A stretch of DNA of 64,000 nt from assembly GCA_021323595.1 (NCBI GenBank), contig JAJPKR010000042.1:62001-126000 (forward strand), given 5' to 3'. The notes beneath the pieces were generated by a model that did not search any database, was not told where the DNA came from, and saw only the letters and a program-made list of their open reading frames with translations. A program made the translations under genes and the position numbers. The stretch comes from Terriglobia bacterium (GTDB lineage: Bacteria; Acidobacteriota; Terriglobia; Terriglobales; SCQP01). Numbering within the stretch: position 1 is the first letter of the stretch; each line of letters starts with the position of its first letter. Of the stretch, positions 1 through 8,541 are shown piece by piece.

Positions 1-1
1 C

Positions 2-118
2 CATCCCAGCTTCGCCGAGGGCGCCATGACCAATGCCGTCTTGGATGCCGTCGAGCGCTCCGCGCAATCCGGAACCTGGGAAAGCGTCGCCGCCGAGCGC
101 CGCCGTTCGGCGAGTTAG
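2..118 (+). CDS. C-terminus of a Gfo/Idh/MocA-family oxidoreductase (partial)
   Basis: Only the last 38 codons lie in the window; the reading frame is open from the left edge and ends at TAG 116-118. The visible peptide starts HPSFAEGAMTNAVLDAVERS and ends shortly after a Trp. That pattern (SFxxG, then LDAVERSAxSGxW) is typical of the C-terminal end of NAD(P)-dependent sugar dehydrogenases of the Gfo/Idh/MocA family. The next gene starts 3 nt after the stop, so the two are probably co-transcribed. The substrate cannot be told from this fragment. Confidence 0.6.
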   Translation, partial: HPSFAEGAMTNAVLDAVERSAQSGTWESVAAERRRSAS

Positions 119-121
119 GCG

Positions 122-853
122 ATGCCCAAGCGCATCATGCTTTCGTGGAGCGGCGGGAAGGACTGCGCCTGGGCCCTGCGCGTGCTCCGCCAGGATCCGG
201 AATTGGAGCTGGCCGGCCTGCTCACCACGTTCAACGAGGCCTTTGACCGCGTCGCCATGCACGCCGTGCGCCGCGAACTCGTCGCCGCGCAGGCTGCGGC
301 CGCCGGCTTGCCCCTTTGGCCCGTGCCCTTGCCTTGGCCCTGCGACAATGCCGCCTATGAAGAGCGCATGCGCGGCGCTTGCCGGCGTGCGCGCGAGGCG
401 CAGATCGAGGGCATCGCCTTTGGTGATCTCTTCCTCGCCGATGTTCGGGAATATCGTGAGCGGCAGCTGCAAGGCACCGGGCTGGCGCCGCTCTTCCCCC
501 TCTGGGGCCGGCCGACCGGAGAATTGGCGCGCGCGATGATTCGCTCCGGCCTGCGCGCTCGCCTAACCTGCATCGACCCTCGCAAACTCTCGCCGGCCTT
601 CGCCGGGCGAGAATTCGACGCGAGCCTGTTGGCCGATCTGCCGCCGGAAGTTGACCCATGCGGCGAGCGCGGCGAATTCCATAGCTTCGTGTACGACGGC
701 CCGATGTTTTCCGCGCCGATCCCCATCGCGGCCGGCGAAGTCGTCGAACGCGATGGCTTCGTCTTCGCCGACCTGTTGCCGGCCCCCGGCGGCAATCCCG
801 GCGCCGCCCCGCCCGGCGCCGACGCGCCGCGGCGCGTGCCGGCTCTGTCGTAA
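122..853 (+). CDS. Dph6-like ATP pyrophosphatase (adenine nucleotide alpha hydrolase superfamily)
   Basis: A 243-aa protein with the PP-loop SWSGGKDC at residues 9-16, the ATP-pyrophosphatase signature of the diphthine-ammonia ligase family (MJ0570/Dph6-like). The family's second hallmark appears as CGERGEFHSFVYDGP near residue 180, matching the GExGEFHTFVxDGP consensus. Eukaryotic Dph6 amidates diphthine on EF2, but bacteria lack diphthamide, so the bacterial substrate is unknown; an ATP-dependent amidation or ligation is only inferred. The last 20 residues are Ala/Pro/Gly-rich and probably disordered. It starts 3 nt after the upstream oxidoreductase. Confidence 0.8.
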   Translation: MPKRIMLSWSGGKDCAWALRVLRQDPELELAGLLTTFNEAFDRVAMHAVRRELVAAQAAAAGLPLWPVPLPWPCDNAAYEERMRGACRRAREAQIEGIAFGDLFLADVREYRERQLQGTGLAPLFPLWGRPTGELARAMIRSGLRARLTCIDPRKLSPAFAGREFDASLLADLPPEVDPCGERGEFHSFVYDGPMFSAPIPIAAGEVVERDGFVFADLLPAPGGNPGAAPPGADAPRRVPALS

Positions 854-870
854 GCGCCCGGTGCGCGCGG

Positions 871-889
871 GGTTACCGCGAGTGTAACC
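871..889. promoter_or_regulatory. Perfect 6-bp inverted repeat upstream of the ABC-exporter genes
   Basis: GGTTAC (871-876) and GTAACC (884-889) are perfect inverted arms around a 7-nt spacer, in the 132-nt gap before the first permease. A -10-like TATATT lies at 941-946 without a convincing -35. The dyad could be an operator for the exporter operon. No cognate regulator gene is adjacent. Confidence 0.35.
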
Positions 890-985
890 AGCCCATCGCG
901 CCGCGGACCTCCCGGGCTCCTCGGCCCCGAATTGCCGCGATATATTCAGCTCGCCCGGCTCGTAATAACCAGCGAGGCTTAACCG

Positions 986-2134
986 ATGACGCTCGCCGGC
1001 TTCGCCGCCAAGAACGCCTTCCGCAACAAGCGGCGCACCACGCTTACCGTGCTGAGCATCGCCGTCTCCTTGCTGCTGTTGACGCTGCTGATGGTCGTCT
1101 GGCGAGCCTTTTACATTGATCAGGGCACGCCCAGCGATGCCCGCCGGCTGGTCACGCGCAATCGCGTCTCGCTCACGTTCTTGCTGCCCGCCTTCTACGA
1201 GCAGAAAATCCGCGCCCTGCCCGGCGTCGTGGCGGTCGCGCCTTCCAACTGGTTCGGCGGGATTTACAAAGACAACAAGCCGGAAAATTTCTTCGGCCAG
1301 TTCGGCACCAACCCCGCCGATCTGCTGAAGGTCTATCCGGACTTCAAGATCCCGCCCGAGCAAGCGGCGGCTTGGGTCAAGGATCGCGCCGGCTGCATCG
1401 TGGATTCGCGGCTCGCGGCCGCCCACCACTGGAACGTCGGCGATCACTTGTTCATCAAAGGCAGCATTTTTCCAGTCACGCTCGATCTGACGGTGGATGG
1501 CATCTTCGTTTCGCCGGTCGCGTTCCAGTCCATTTACTTCAATCAGGAATACGTCAATCAGGCGCTGCCCTTCATGGCCAACCTCGACGACACCTTTATC
1601 GTCTTGACCGCCTCGCCGCGGGACGCGACGCGAGTGGCCGACGCCATTGACGCCATGTTCCGGGATTCGCCGCAGCCCACGCGCACAGAGACCGCCAAAA
1701 GCTTCACCCTCGATTTCATCAACATGCTCGGCAACATCAAGGCTTTCATGCTGGCGATCGCTTCCGCCGTGGTGTTCGCGATATTGCTGGTCTCAGCCAA
1801 CACCATGGCGATGTCGGTGCGCGAGCGGATCCGCGAGATCGCGGTCTTGAAGACGCTGGGGTTCCCGAAGAACTCGATTCTCGCGCTGCTGATCGGCGAA
1901 GCGGTCACCGTGACCCTCCTGGGCGGGCTGATCGGAGTCTTTCTGGCCTCGTTGTTGCTTTTCGGAGCCGCGCACGGCCCCGCCGGCCAGATGCTCGGCA
2001 ACCTGCGGGTGACGCCGGGTGTTTTTTCGCTGGCGCTCGTCGCCGCGGCCTTGGTGGGGATCTTGAGTGGACTCCTGCCCTCCTGGCGCGCCGCCTCCCA
2101 GCCCGTTGTGCAAGGACTTCGCCATGTCGGGTAA
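986..2134 (+). CDS. ABC transporter permease (FtsX/MacB-like), first of two
   Basis: A 382-aa inner-membrane permease: an N-terminal transmembrane helix (about 18-42) preceded by KNAFRNKRRTT, a large extracytoplasmic domain (about 45-250), then three C-terminal helices in the FtsX arrangement. The conserved cytoplasmic coupling segment VRERIREIAVLKTLGF lies just after the second helix. It is the first gene of a four-gene set with a second permease, a membrane-fusion protein and an ATPase, the layout of MacAB/DevBCA-type exporters. Such systems export peptides, glycolipids or lipoproteins across the envelope; the substrate here is unknown. Confidence 0.88.
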   Translation: MTLAGFAAKNAFRNKRRTTLTVLSIAVSLLLLTLLMVVWRAFYIDQGTPSDARRLVTRNRVSLTFLLPAFYEQKIRALPGVVAVAPSNWFGGIYKDNKPENFFGQFGTNPADLLKVYPDFKIPPEQAAAWVKDRAGCIVDSRLAAAHHWNVGDHLFIKGSIFPVTLDLTVDGIFVSPVAFQSIYFNQEYVNQALPFMANLDDTFIVLTASPRDATRVADAIDAMFRDSPQPTRTETAKSFTLDFINMLGNIKAFMLAIASAVVFAILLVSANTMAMSVRERIREIAVLKTLGFPKNSILALLIGEAVTVTLLGGLIGVFLASLLLFGAAHGPAGQMLGNLRVTPGVFSLALVAAALVGILSGLLPSWRAASQPVVQGLRHVG

Positions 2135-2176
2135 CTTTTTCAGCGGCGCCCGCGCGGCTCGTTCTGGAGTATAGCC

Positions 2177-3337
2177 ATGGCCATCCCGCTCGCCTATAAC
2201 CTGCGCAACCTGCGGCTCCGCTGGGGCGCCACCGTCATGACCGCCATTGGCGTGGCCCTGACCGTGGCCGTGGCAGTTTTCATCCTCGCCTTGCTCAGCG
2301 GCCTGAATCAGGCCTTCGCCGCGAGCGGCGATCCCTTGAACGTCTTGGTGATGCGCAAGGGCACGCAATCCGAAGTCGAGAGTTCGCTTTCCCAGCCGCA
2401 ATTCGCCGTCTTACGCTTGCTGCCCGGCGTGGCCCAGGATGCTTCCGGCCAGCCGCTCGTCTCGCCGGAATTGGTGGTGGCGGTGGTCTTGCCGCGCGCC
2501 AACGGCGCCGGCGAAGTGAACGTGACCGTGCGCGGTCTGACGCTAGAGGGCTTGCGCCTTCATCCCAAGGTTCATATTGTCGCCGGCCGCCGGTTCCAGC
2601 CCGGCCATCGCGAGGTGGTCGTGAGCAACGCCATCGCCCGCAGTTTTCGTGGCGCCCAATTGGGCGACAGCCTCCGCTTCGGCCGGGGCGAATGGCGGAT
2701 CGTCGGCATCTTCGATTCCGGCGGCTCCGCCGCCGCCTCGGAAATCTGGGGTGACGTCAATCAAATGTCCGGCGACTTCGGCCGTCCCGGCTTCAGCTCC
2801 GTGCTGCTGCACGCGACCGATCCGGTGGCGGCTCAGGCGCTGGTCCACCGGGTCAGCGACGATCAGCGTCTGGAATTGCAGGGCCTGCTGGAAACCGATT
2901 ACTACGCCCAGCAGACCAGCTCGGGCGCGCCCATCAAGTACATCGGCATCTTCATCGCCGTCATCATGGCCATCGGTTCTTGTTTCGCGGCCATGAACAC
3001 GATGTACGCCGCCGTCGCCTATCGCGCCCGCGAAATCGCCACGCTTCGCATTTTGGGGTTCGCACGCGCCAGTATTCTCGCCTCCTTCGTTCTGGAATCG
3101 CTGCTGTTGGCCGTGATCGGCTGGGCCGTTGGTCTGCTGGCGATGCTGCCCCTCGACGGCGTGACCACAACGACCAATAATGGCGTGACCTTCAGTGAAG
3201 CCGTGTTTCAACTGCGCGTCACCCCCGAGGTCGCGGCCATCGCCTTGGCCTTCGCCGTCATCATGGGCCTGATTGGCGGGCTGGCGCCGGCCTGGCATGC
3301 CGCCCGCGGCCAAATCGTCACGGCGCTCCGGGCTTAG
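2177..3337 (+). CDS. ABC transporter permease (FtsX/MacB-like), second of two
   Basis: A 386-aa protein with the same four-helix FtsX topology as the gene before it: one helix at about 17-42, a large periplasmic domain, then helices at about 255-280, 300-325 and 350-375. The coupling motif AYRAREIATLRILGFAR follows the second helix. It lies 42 nt after the first permease and 2 nt before the membrane-fusion gene. The pair probably forms a heterodimeric permease, as in DevBC-like systems that have two distinct permeases. Confidence 0.88.
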   Translation: MAIPLAYNLRNLRLRWGATVMTAIGVALTVAVAVFILALLSGLNQAFAASGDPLNVLVMRKGTQSEVESSLSQPQFAVLRLLPGVAQDASGQPLVSPELVVAVVLPRANGAGEVNVTVRGLTLEGLRLHPKVHIVAGRRFQPGHREVVVSNAIARSFRGAQLGDSLRFGRGEWRIVGIFDSGGSAAASEIWGDVNQMSGDFGRPGFSSVLLHATDPVAAQALVHRVSDDQRLELQGLLETDYYAQQTSSGAPIKYIGIFIAVIMAIGSCFAAMNTMYAAVAYRAREIATLRILGFARASILASFVLESLLLAVIGWAVGLLAMLPLDGVTTTTNNGVTFSEAVFQLRVTPEVAAIALAFAVIMGLIGGLAPAWHAARGQIVTALRA

Positions 3338-3339
3338 TC

Positions 3340-4683
3340 ATGACGCTCCACGCCGACGATCTCGCCAGCCTTCGCATCGAGCGCTCCGCGAGCCCCGGGC
3401 CGTTGCGCTCGCCGCGCCGCGCGCTCTGGATTGCAGCGGCAATCGTGTTGGTGCTCTTGTCGCTGGCGGCCTATCGCCTGTGGAGCGGCGACGCCGCCAT
3501 TCCGGTCACGGTGGCGCGCGCCAGCGCTCCCAGCGCCGCCGTCAATGGCGTCGTGCTTTCGGCCACCGGCTATATCGTGCCCCATCACGTGATCTACGTG
3601 AATTCCAAGGTCACGGGCCGGGTCGCCTGGATCGGCGTGGAGAAAGGCGACCACGTGCGGGCGGGCCAGGTCCTGGTGCGCCTGGAAAATCAAGAATTCC
3701 GCGCCCAGGTCGAGCAGGCGCGCGGCCAAGTGCTGAGCGCGCGGGCTTATCTCGAAGAGCTGCAGCATGGCTCTCGCCCGCAAGAGATCGCGCAGGCCCT
3801 GCACAACTACCGCCAAGCCGAGGCCAACCTGGCCGACGATCGCGCCACCTTGGCCCGCATCGAGAGCTTGGCCGCGCAAGGTATCGTCGCCAAGCAGCAG
3901 CTCGACGACGCTCGCGCCAAGTTCAACGCCGATCAGCAGCTCGCCGCTTCCCTGCAGCAGACGTATGCGCTGGCGCGTCTCGGGCCGCGTCCGGAAGAAA
4001 TCGAGCGCGCGCGCGGCGCCCTGCTGCAGACCGAGGGCGCGCTCGCGTATGCGGAAGCCAACCTCGCCGCCACGCTCATCCGTGCTCCGGTGGACGGAAC
4101 TATCCTCGATCGTACCGCCGAGGTGGGCGAGCTGGTGACCGCCGAGTTCGCCAGCGCCGCCACCGGCGGCCCCGTCGGCTCGGTGGTCACCCTGGCCAAC
4201 TTGCAGGACTTGCAAGTGGAGCTCGACATCGCCCAAGACGACTTCGCCAAGCTTTCGCCGCGCCAAAACGCCATCGTCACGACCGACGCTTATCCGGATC
4301 GCAAGTACAACGGCTACCTGGCGGAAATCTCGCCCGAGGCGAATCGCGAGAAAGCGACGGTGCAGGTGAAGGTGCAGATCGAGAAGCCCGACGCGTATTT
4401 GCGTCCGGAGATGAACGCCACCGTTCGCTTTCTCGCCAATCCCGCCGCCGCCGCACAGCCCGCGGGCGTGCTAATTCCGCGCGCGGCGCTTCGCGGCGCC
4501 GGCGCCGATCGCTTCGTGCTGCTGGCGTTCGACGGCAAGGCGCTGCGCCGCTCCGTGCGCGTCGTCAGTCAGGCCACGAACGGCGTGTACGTTGCCGGAC
4601 TCAACGGCGGCGAAACCGTGATCGTCTCCGCCCCGGATTCGTTGAAAGCGGGCGACGCCATCCGCCCCGCTGCGTCGCAATGA
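3340..4683 (+). CDS. Periplasmic membrane-fusion (adaptor) subunit of the ABC exporter
   Basis: A 447-aa HlyD/MacA-family adaptor. One N-terminal membrane anchor (about 30-50) is followed by a split lipoyl/barrel-sandwich domain, with the first half-motif around [20 protein letters not shown] and the second around [18 protein letters not shown]. Between them is a long helical hairpin rich in Gln, Ala and Glu (about 125-245). A beta-barrel and membrane-proximal domain complete the C-terminus. It starts 2 nt after the second permease. It would bridge the permeases to an outer-membrane channel, which is not encoded here. Confidence 0.87.
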   Translation: MTLHADDLASLRIERSASPGPLRSPRRALWIAAAIVLVLLSLAAYRLWSGDAAIPVTVARASAPSAAVNGVVLSATGYIVPHHVIYVNSKVTGRVAWIGVEKGDHVRAGQVLVRLENQEFRAQVEQARGQVLSARAYLEELQHGSRPQEIAQALHNYRQAEANLADDRATLARIESLAAQGIVAKQQLDDARAKFNADQQLAASLQQTYALARLGPRPEEIERARGALLQTEGALAYAEANLAATLIRAPVDGTILDRTAEVGELVTAEFASAATGGPVGSVVTLANLQDLQVELDIAQDDFAKLSPRQNAIVTTDAYPDRKYNGYLAEISPEANREKATVQVKVQIEKPDAYLRPEMNATVRFLANPAAAAQPAGVLIPRAALRGAGADRFVLLAFDGKALRRSVRVVSQATNGVYVAGLNGGETVIVSAPDSLKAGDAIRPAASQ

Positions 4684-4699
4684 TCTACAGGAGCTCGCC

Positions 4700-5407
4700 A
4701 TGTCCCAATCCCAGCCCCCGATCGTCAGTGCCCGGCATGTTTCCAAGATCTTTCGCCGCGACAACTTCGAGGTGAAAGCTCTGCACGACGTCTCGCTTGA
4801 CATTCCCGCGGGCGAGTTCCTGGCGCTGATGGGCCCGTCCGGATCCGGCAAGACGACGCTTCTGAACATGATCGCCGCCATTGATCGCCCCACCTCCGGC
4901 GAGCTGACGGTGATGGGCGAGCGCATCTTGGAACTCAGCGACCGGCAAGCCGCCCGTTGGCGCAACGAGAAGATCGGCTATGTCTTCCAGACGTTCAACT
5001 TGATTCCCGTGCTGACGGCGGCGGAGAACGTGGAGTTGCCGCTGCTCCTCACGCGCCTCTCCAAACGGGAGCGCCGGGAGCACGTGGCCATCGCGCTACG
5101 CTTGGTCGGACTGGCCGATCGCATGGAGCATTTGCCCAAACAACTCTCCGGCGGTCAAGAACAGCGCGTCGCGATCGCCCGCGCCTTGGTCACCGACCCC
5201 GCCATCATTCTCGCCGACGAGCCGACCGGCGACCTCGACAGCCAGTCCGCGACCGAGGTCCTGGAAATCCTCGCTCGCCTGAACCGCGAGCATGGAAAGA
5301 CCATCATCATGGTCACCCACGATCCTCACGCCGCTTCCTACGCGCGGACCACGCTTCACCTCGAAAAGGGTGAACTCTTGCCCGCCGCCGCGGCTGCCAA
5401 ACCGTAA
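4700..5407 (+). CDS. ABC transporter ATP-binding protein (MacB/LolD-type)
   Basis: A 235-aa ATPase with Walker [10 protein letters not shown] (residues 45-53), signature [15 protein letters not shown] and Walker [14 protein letters not shown], followed by the H-loop VTHD. The first signature residues read LSGGQEQR rather than the commoner LSGGQQQR. Its length and the [10 protein letters not shown] block place it with the MacB/LolD/FtsE ATPases. It follows the adaptor by 16 nt and a GGAG ribosome-binding site, and it powers the two FtsX-like permeases. A GC-rich imperfect dyad follows the gene but no U-tract is evident. Confidence 0.93.
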   Translation: MSQSQPPIVSARHVSKIFRRDNFEVKALHDVSLDIPAGEFLALMGPSGSGKTTLLNMIAAIDRPTSGELTVMGERILELSDRQAARWRNEKIGYVFQTFNLIPVLTAAENVELPLLLTRLSKRERREHVAIALRLVGLADRMEHLPKQLSGGQEQRVAIARALVTDPAIILADEPTGDLDSQSATEVLEILARLNREHGKTIIMVTHDPHAASYARTTLHLEKGELLPAAAAAKP

Positions 5408-5466
5408 AGGCCGGCTCTTGCGGCGGCGCCGGCGGGCGTTCGCCGCCCCCGGGTTAGGCTAAAGGC

Positions 5467-6486
5467 ATGCAAGCCTGCGTTTTGGCCCGGCCCGCGCCCA
5501 TCGAAACCCGGCCGCTCGCGCTGGAGTCGCTGCCCGACCCTGCGCCCGGGCCCGGGCAACTGTTGGTGCGCGTCCGCTGCTGCGGTATCTGTCGCACGGA
5601 CCTTCATGTAGTTGAGGGCGATTTGCCGGTGCGCCGGCCCCGCATCATCCCCGGCCATCAAGTCGTCGGCGAAGTGGTGGCGCACGGCCCGAATCCGGCG
5701 GGGACGCCGTTGCCGCCTTTGGGCGCTCGCGTCGGCATCGCTTGGCTGCATCGTACCGACGGCACCTGCCGCTTTTGCCGCTCCGGGCGCGAAAATCTAT
5801 GCGAAGCCGCCGAGTTTACCGGCTGGACCGTGCCGGGCGGCTACGCCGAGCTGTGCCTGGCCGACGCCGGTTTCACCTATCCCATTCCCGCTGGCTTCAG
5901 CGAACTGGCGGCCGCGCCGCTGCTCTGCGCCGGCATCATCGGCTATCGCTCGTTGCAAATGACCGGCCTTGGCGCCCGCTGCCCCGGCGCCCGCTTGGGC
6001 ATCTACGGCTTCGGCGCTGCCGGGCACGTCGTGATCCAACTGGCGCGCGCCCGCGGCGCGGAAGTGTACGTGGCCACGCGCGACGAGCGCCACCAGCACC
6101 TCGCGGCCTCACTGGGGGCGGTGTGGGTGGGCGGAGCCGCGGCCGCGCCGTCAGCGCCGCTGGACGCCGCGATCCTCTTCGCCCCCGCCGGCGAACTCGT
6201 CCCCGCCGCCTTGCGCGCTCTCGACGCCGCCGGGGTGCTGGTGCTCGGCGGCATCCACATGAGCACAATCCCGGCCCTCGACTACAACCTCCTGTACCGC
6301 GAGCGCGTGATCCGTTCGGTGGCGAACAACACGCGCGCGGACGGCCGGGCTTTTCTGGCCGAAGCCGCCGCCATTCCCGTGCGCACTCACGTGACTCCTT
6401 TTCCGCTCGCCCAGGCCAACGAAGCCTTGCGCGCGCTCAAGCATGATGCCTTCGAGGGCGCCGCGGTTTTGACCGCTCCCGGCTAG
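5467..6486 (+). CDS. Zinc-dependent alcohol dehydrogenase
   Basis: A 339-aa MDR-superfamily alcohol dehydrogenase. The catalytic-zinc ligands are in CCGICRTDLH and PGHQVVGEV, and the NAD-binding Rossmann motif is GIYGFGAAGHV (about 178-188). The structural-zinc loop reads TDGTCRFCRSGRENLC: three of the usual four Cys are present and the first position is Asp. Whether the loop still binds zinc is unclear. Its stop codon interlocks with that of the convergent GH15 gene (CTAG at 6483-6486). Substrate probably short alcohols or aldehydes, by family only. Confidence 0.85.
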   Translation: MQACVLARPAPIETRPLALESLPDPAPGPGQLLVRVRCCGICRTDLHVVEGDLPVRRPRIIPGHQVVGEVVAHGPNPAGTPLPPLGARVGIAWLHRTDGTCRFCRSGRENLCEAAEFTGWTVPGGYAELCLADAGFTYPIPAGFSELAAAPLLCAGIIGYRSLQMTGLGARCPGARLGIYGFGAAGHVVIQLARARGAEVYVATRDERHQHLAASLGAVWVGGAAAAPSAPLDAAILFAPAGELVPAALRALDAAGVLVLGGIHMSTIPALDYNLLYRERVIRSVANNTRADGRAFLAEAAAIPVRTHVTPFPLAQANEALRALKHDAFEGAAVLTAPG

Positions 6487-8342
6487 CCCGGCACGCCGCG
6501 AGGATACAGCTCGAGGTTGTGCGCGGAGTTGATTAGCGCCATGTGGGTGAACGCCTGCGGGTAGTTCCCTAACAGGAGCGGGACCTGGCCGAGATCCCAG
6601 TCCATCTCTTCCGAGAACAACCCCAGGGACCCACCATGGCTCGTAATCTCCTCGAAGAGCCTCCGAGACTCCGCCGTCCTGCCCGTCAGCGTCAGGCAAT
6701 CGATCATCCAGAAACTACAGATCAAAAAAGCACCCTCGGGCCCGCCGATGCCATCTTCTTCGGTGTTGGCGTAACGGCGCAGGAACGGGCCGTGCGCCAA
6801 CTGCTTGCGCACCGCGCGCATGGTGGCCAGCATGCGCGGCTCGCGCGGCTTGAGAAACCGGACCAGCGGCAGCAGAAGCGTGCTGGCGTCGACGCTGGTG
6901 CTTCCATAGCTCTGCACGAAGGCATGCTGCTCCGTGTCGTAGCCCCGCCGGAAGACATCCTCGCGGATGGCCTGCCAGGCCGCGCGCCATTGCTCGACCG
7001 GCCCCTTCAGCCCATAACGCTGCGCCAACTTCAACGCCCGATCCACGGCGACCCAGCACATGACTTTCGAATAGACGAAATGACGCATTCCGCCTCGCAC
7101 TTCCCAAATGCCGTTGTCCGGTCGCTGCCAATGCGTGGCGGCATAGCTGGCCAGCTTCGCCAGGACCTGCCAAATGTTGCGCTCCAGGCCGCCGCGCCAT
7201 TTGGCGTAGGTGTAGGCCGCATCCAGCACCTCCCCGTAAATATCCAGTTGATACTGCTGAGCGGCGCCATTGCCGATTCGCACCGGACGGGAGCCTGCGT
7301 AGCCGCGCCAATGCGGCAGCGTCCTTTCCGGCAGTTGGGCCGATCCATCCACGCGATAGCACACTTGCAGCGGCAAAGGCTGGCGCTCGGCAACCTCGGC
7401 GATGAAGTGCAGAAAGCGGCTGGCCTCCTCGTGATAGCCGAGCAAAGACAGTCCATACAGCGCAAAGCTCGCGTCCCGCGGCCAGCAGTAGCGATAGTCC
7501 CAGTTCCGGCTGCCACCGACTGCTTCCGGCAAACTTGTCGTCGGCGCCGCGATCACCGCACCCGTCGGCTCATAAATGAGCGCTTTAAGCGTGAGCGCGC
7601 TGCGCAATACGAGTTCGCGGTACGGCCCGGCATATTGCCCGCGTCCCGCCCAGTTTTCCCATGCGCGCTGCGTCTGCGCCAGGGAATTTCGGAGGCCTTC
7701 TTCGAGAAAGGCCGGCGCCGGCTCGCCCCAGGAGAGCACCAGCCACGCCGGCTTGCCCGGCTTGACCACCGTCCGCGCCTCGAGAGCCCCGGCGCGCTCT
7801 TGGAGAGCGCAACTTGCGCTGACATGCAGATCCAGCGCGCCCGCCGCCGACCACCAGCGGCCCCCGCGCCCGTCGCCATCGTTGCATTCCCATTCCGGCG
7901 AGCGCCGCCCGTAGCTCAGGCGCGGCGCGCAAAGAATCTCGATTTCCGCGCTTCCGCTCACGCTCTCCACCAGGCGGCAGATCGCGCCTTGCCGGAACAG
8001 GGAATGCAGGCCACGCACCGGCATCCAATCGGTCAGCCGCACGCGCTCCCTGCCGGCGTGGAAGTCCGTCGCTAGGATGTTGGTCCGGGGCAGATACCGC
8101 ATCCGCCCGCGCGCGGCGTTCACCGGCCGAACCGAACACAGCCCGCCGCGCTGGGCGTCGAGCAGGGCGCCGAAGATCGTGGCGCTGTCGAAGCGCGGCA
8201 AGCACATCCAGGTGACGGTTCCGCTGCGGTGAACCAGCGCGCAGGTATAGCCATCGGCGATCAAGCCATGGTCGCGAATTCGATACGGCTCGGCTTCGAG
8301 CGCGCTGCGCCAGGACGGCGTGGCTTCGGGCTGCCCTTGCAT
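6483..8342 (-). CDS. Glycoside hydrolase family 15 protein (glucoamylase/trehalase-like)
   Basis: A 619-aa cytoplasmic protein with no signal peptide. The N-terminal beta-sandwich (about 20-220) opens with IRDHGLIADGYTCALV, and the (alpha/alpha)6 barrel has the GH15 hallmark EAVGGSRNWDYRYCWPRDAS at 273-292. The late motif EEDGIGGPEGAF around residue 540 belongs to the catalytic-base region of bacterial GH15 enzymes. Proteins of this architecture hydrolyse alpha-1,4 glucans or trehalose; sequence alone does not separate the two. It is convergent with the dehydrogenase, the two stop codons sharing CTAG, and divergent from the methyltransferase. Confidence 0.88.
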   Translation of the reverse strand: MQGQPEATPSWRSALEAEPYRIRDHGLIADGYTCALVHRSGTVTWMCLPRFDSATIFGALLDAQRGGLCSVRPVNAARGRMRYLPRTNILATDFHAGRERVRLTDWMPVRGLHSLFRQGAICRLVESVSGSAEIEILCAPRLSYGRRSPEWECNDGDGRGGRWWSAAGALDLHVSASCALQERAGALEARTVVKPGKPAWLVLSWGEPAPAFLEEGLRNSLAQTQRAWENWAGRGQYAGPYRELVLRSALTLKALIYEPTGAVIAAPTTSLPEAVGGSRNWDYRYCWPRDASFALYGLSLLGYHEEASRFLHFIAEVAERQPLPLQVCYRVDGSAQLPERTLPHWRGYAGSRPVRIGNGAAQQYQLDIYGEVLDAAYTYAKWRGGLERNIWQVLAKLASYAATHWQRPDNGIWEVRGGMRHFVYSKVMCWVAVDRALKLAQRYGLKGPVEQWRAAWQAIREDVFRRGYDTEQHAFVQSYGSTSVDASTLLLPLVRFLKPREPRMLATMRAVRKQLAHGPFLRRYANTEEDGIGGPEGAFLICSFWMIDCLTLTGRTAESRRLFEEITSHGGSLGLFSEEMDWDLGQVPLLLGNYPQAFTHMALINSAHNLELYPRGVPG

Positions 8343-8386
8343 GCGTTACTAGGCTAGCCGACCGGCCGCGCCCGCAGCAACGAAAA

Positions 8387-8470
8387 GGCGAACAATAGCG
8401 GCATTTGCTGAAGGTATTTCGTTGGGCTTGCGCCGAACGAGCAATTTCAACAAAGGCTCTATTGTTCGCC
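8387..8470. repeat. 84-nt long imperfect palindrome bounded by 12-bp perfect inverted repeats
   Basis: GGCGAACAATAG (8387-8398) and CTATTGTTCGCC (8459-8470) are perfect inverted repeats. Inside, TTTGCTGAA (8404-8412) pairs with TTCAACAAA (8446-8454) with one mismatch, and TCGTT-G-GGC (8419-8427) pairs with GCC-G-AACGA (8432-8440) around a short loop, with one G-G mismatch. All three stems share a centre near 8429, so the RNA or DNA could fold as one long hairpin with about 28 base pairs. It sits between the divergent GH15 and methyltransferase genes and is less GC-rich than its surroundings. No T-run follows, so it is not a standard terminator. It may be a MITE/REP-like element or a structured leader. 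Confidence 0.65.
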
Positions 8471-8541
8471 AAGGGTTGCGATGCCGGCCTCGCGCGCAAG
8501 GGTTGTCGCAGCGGCCCGCGCGGCGCTAGCCTGAAACCAGC

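Noticed and set aside
3273-4775. A 500-aa plus-strand frame overlapping the adaptor gene
   Set aside because: Same region as the adaptor in another frame; it is Arg/Gly-rich, with no domains, whereas the adaptor frame has complete lipoyl motifs.
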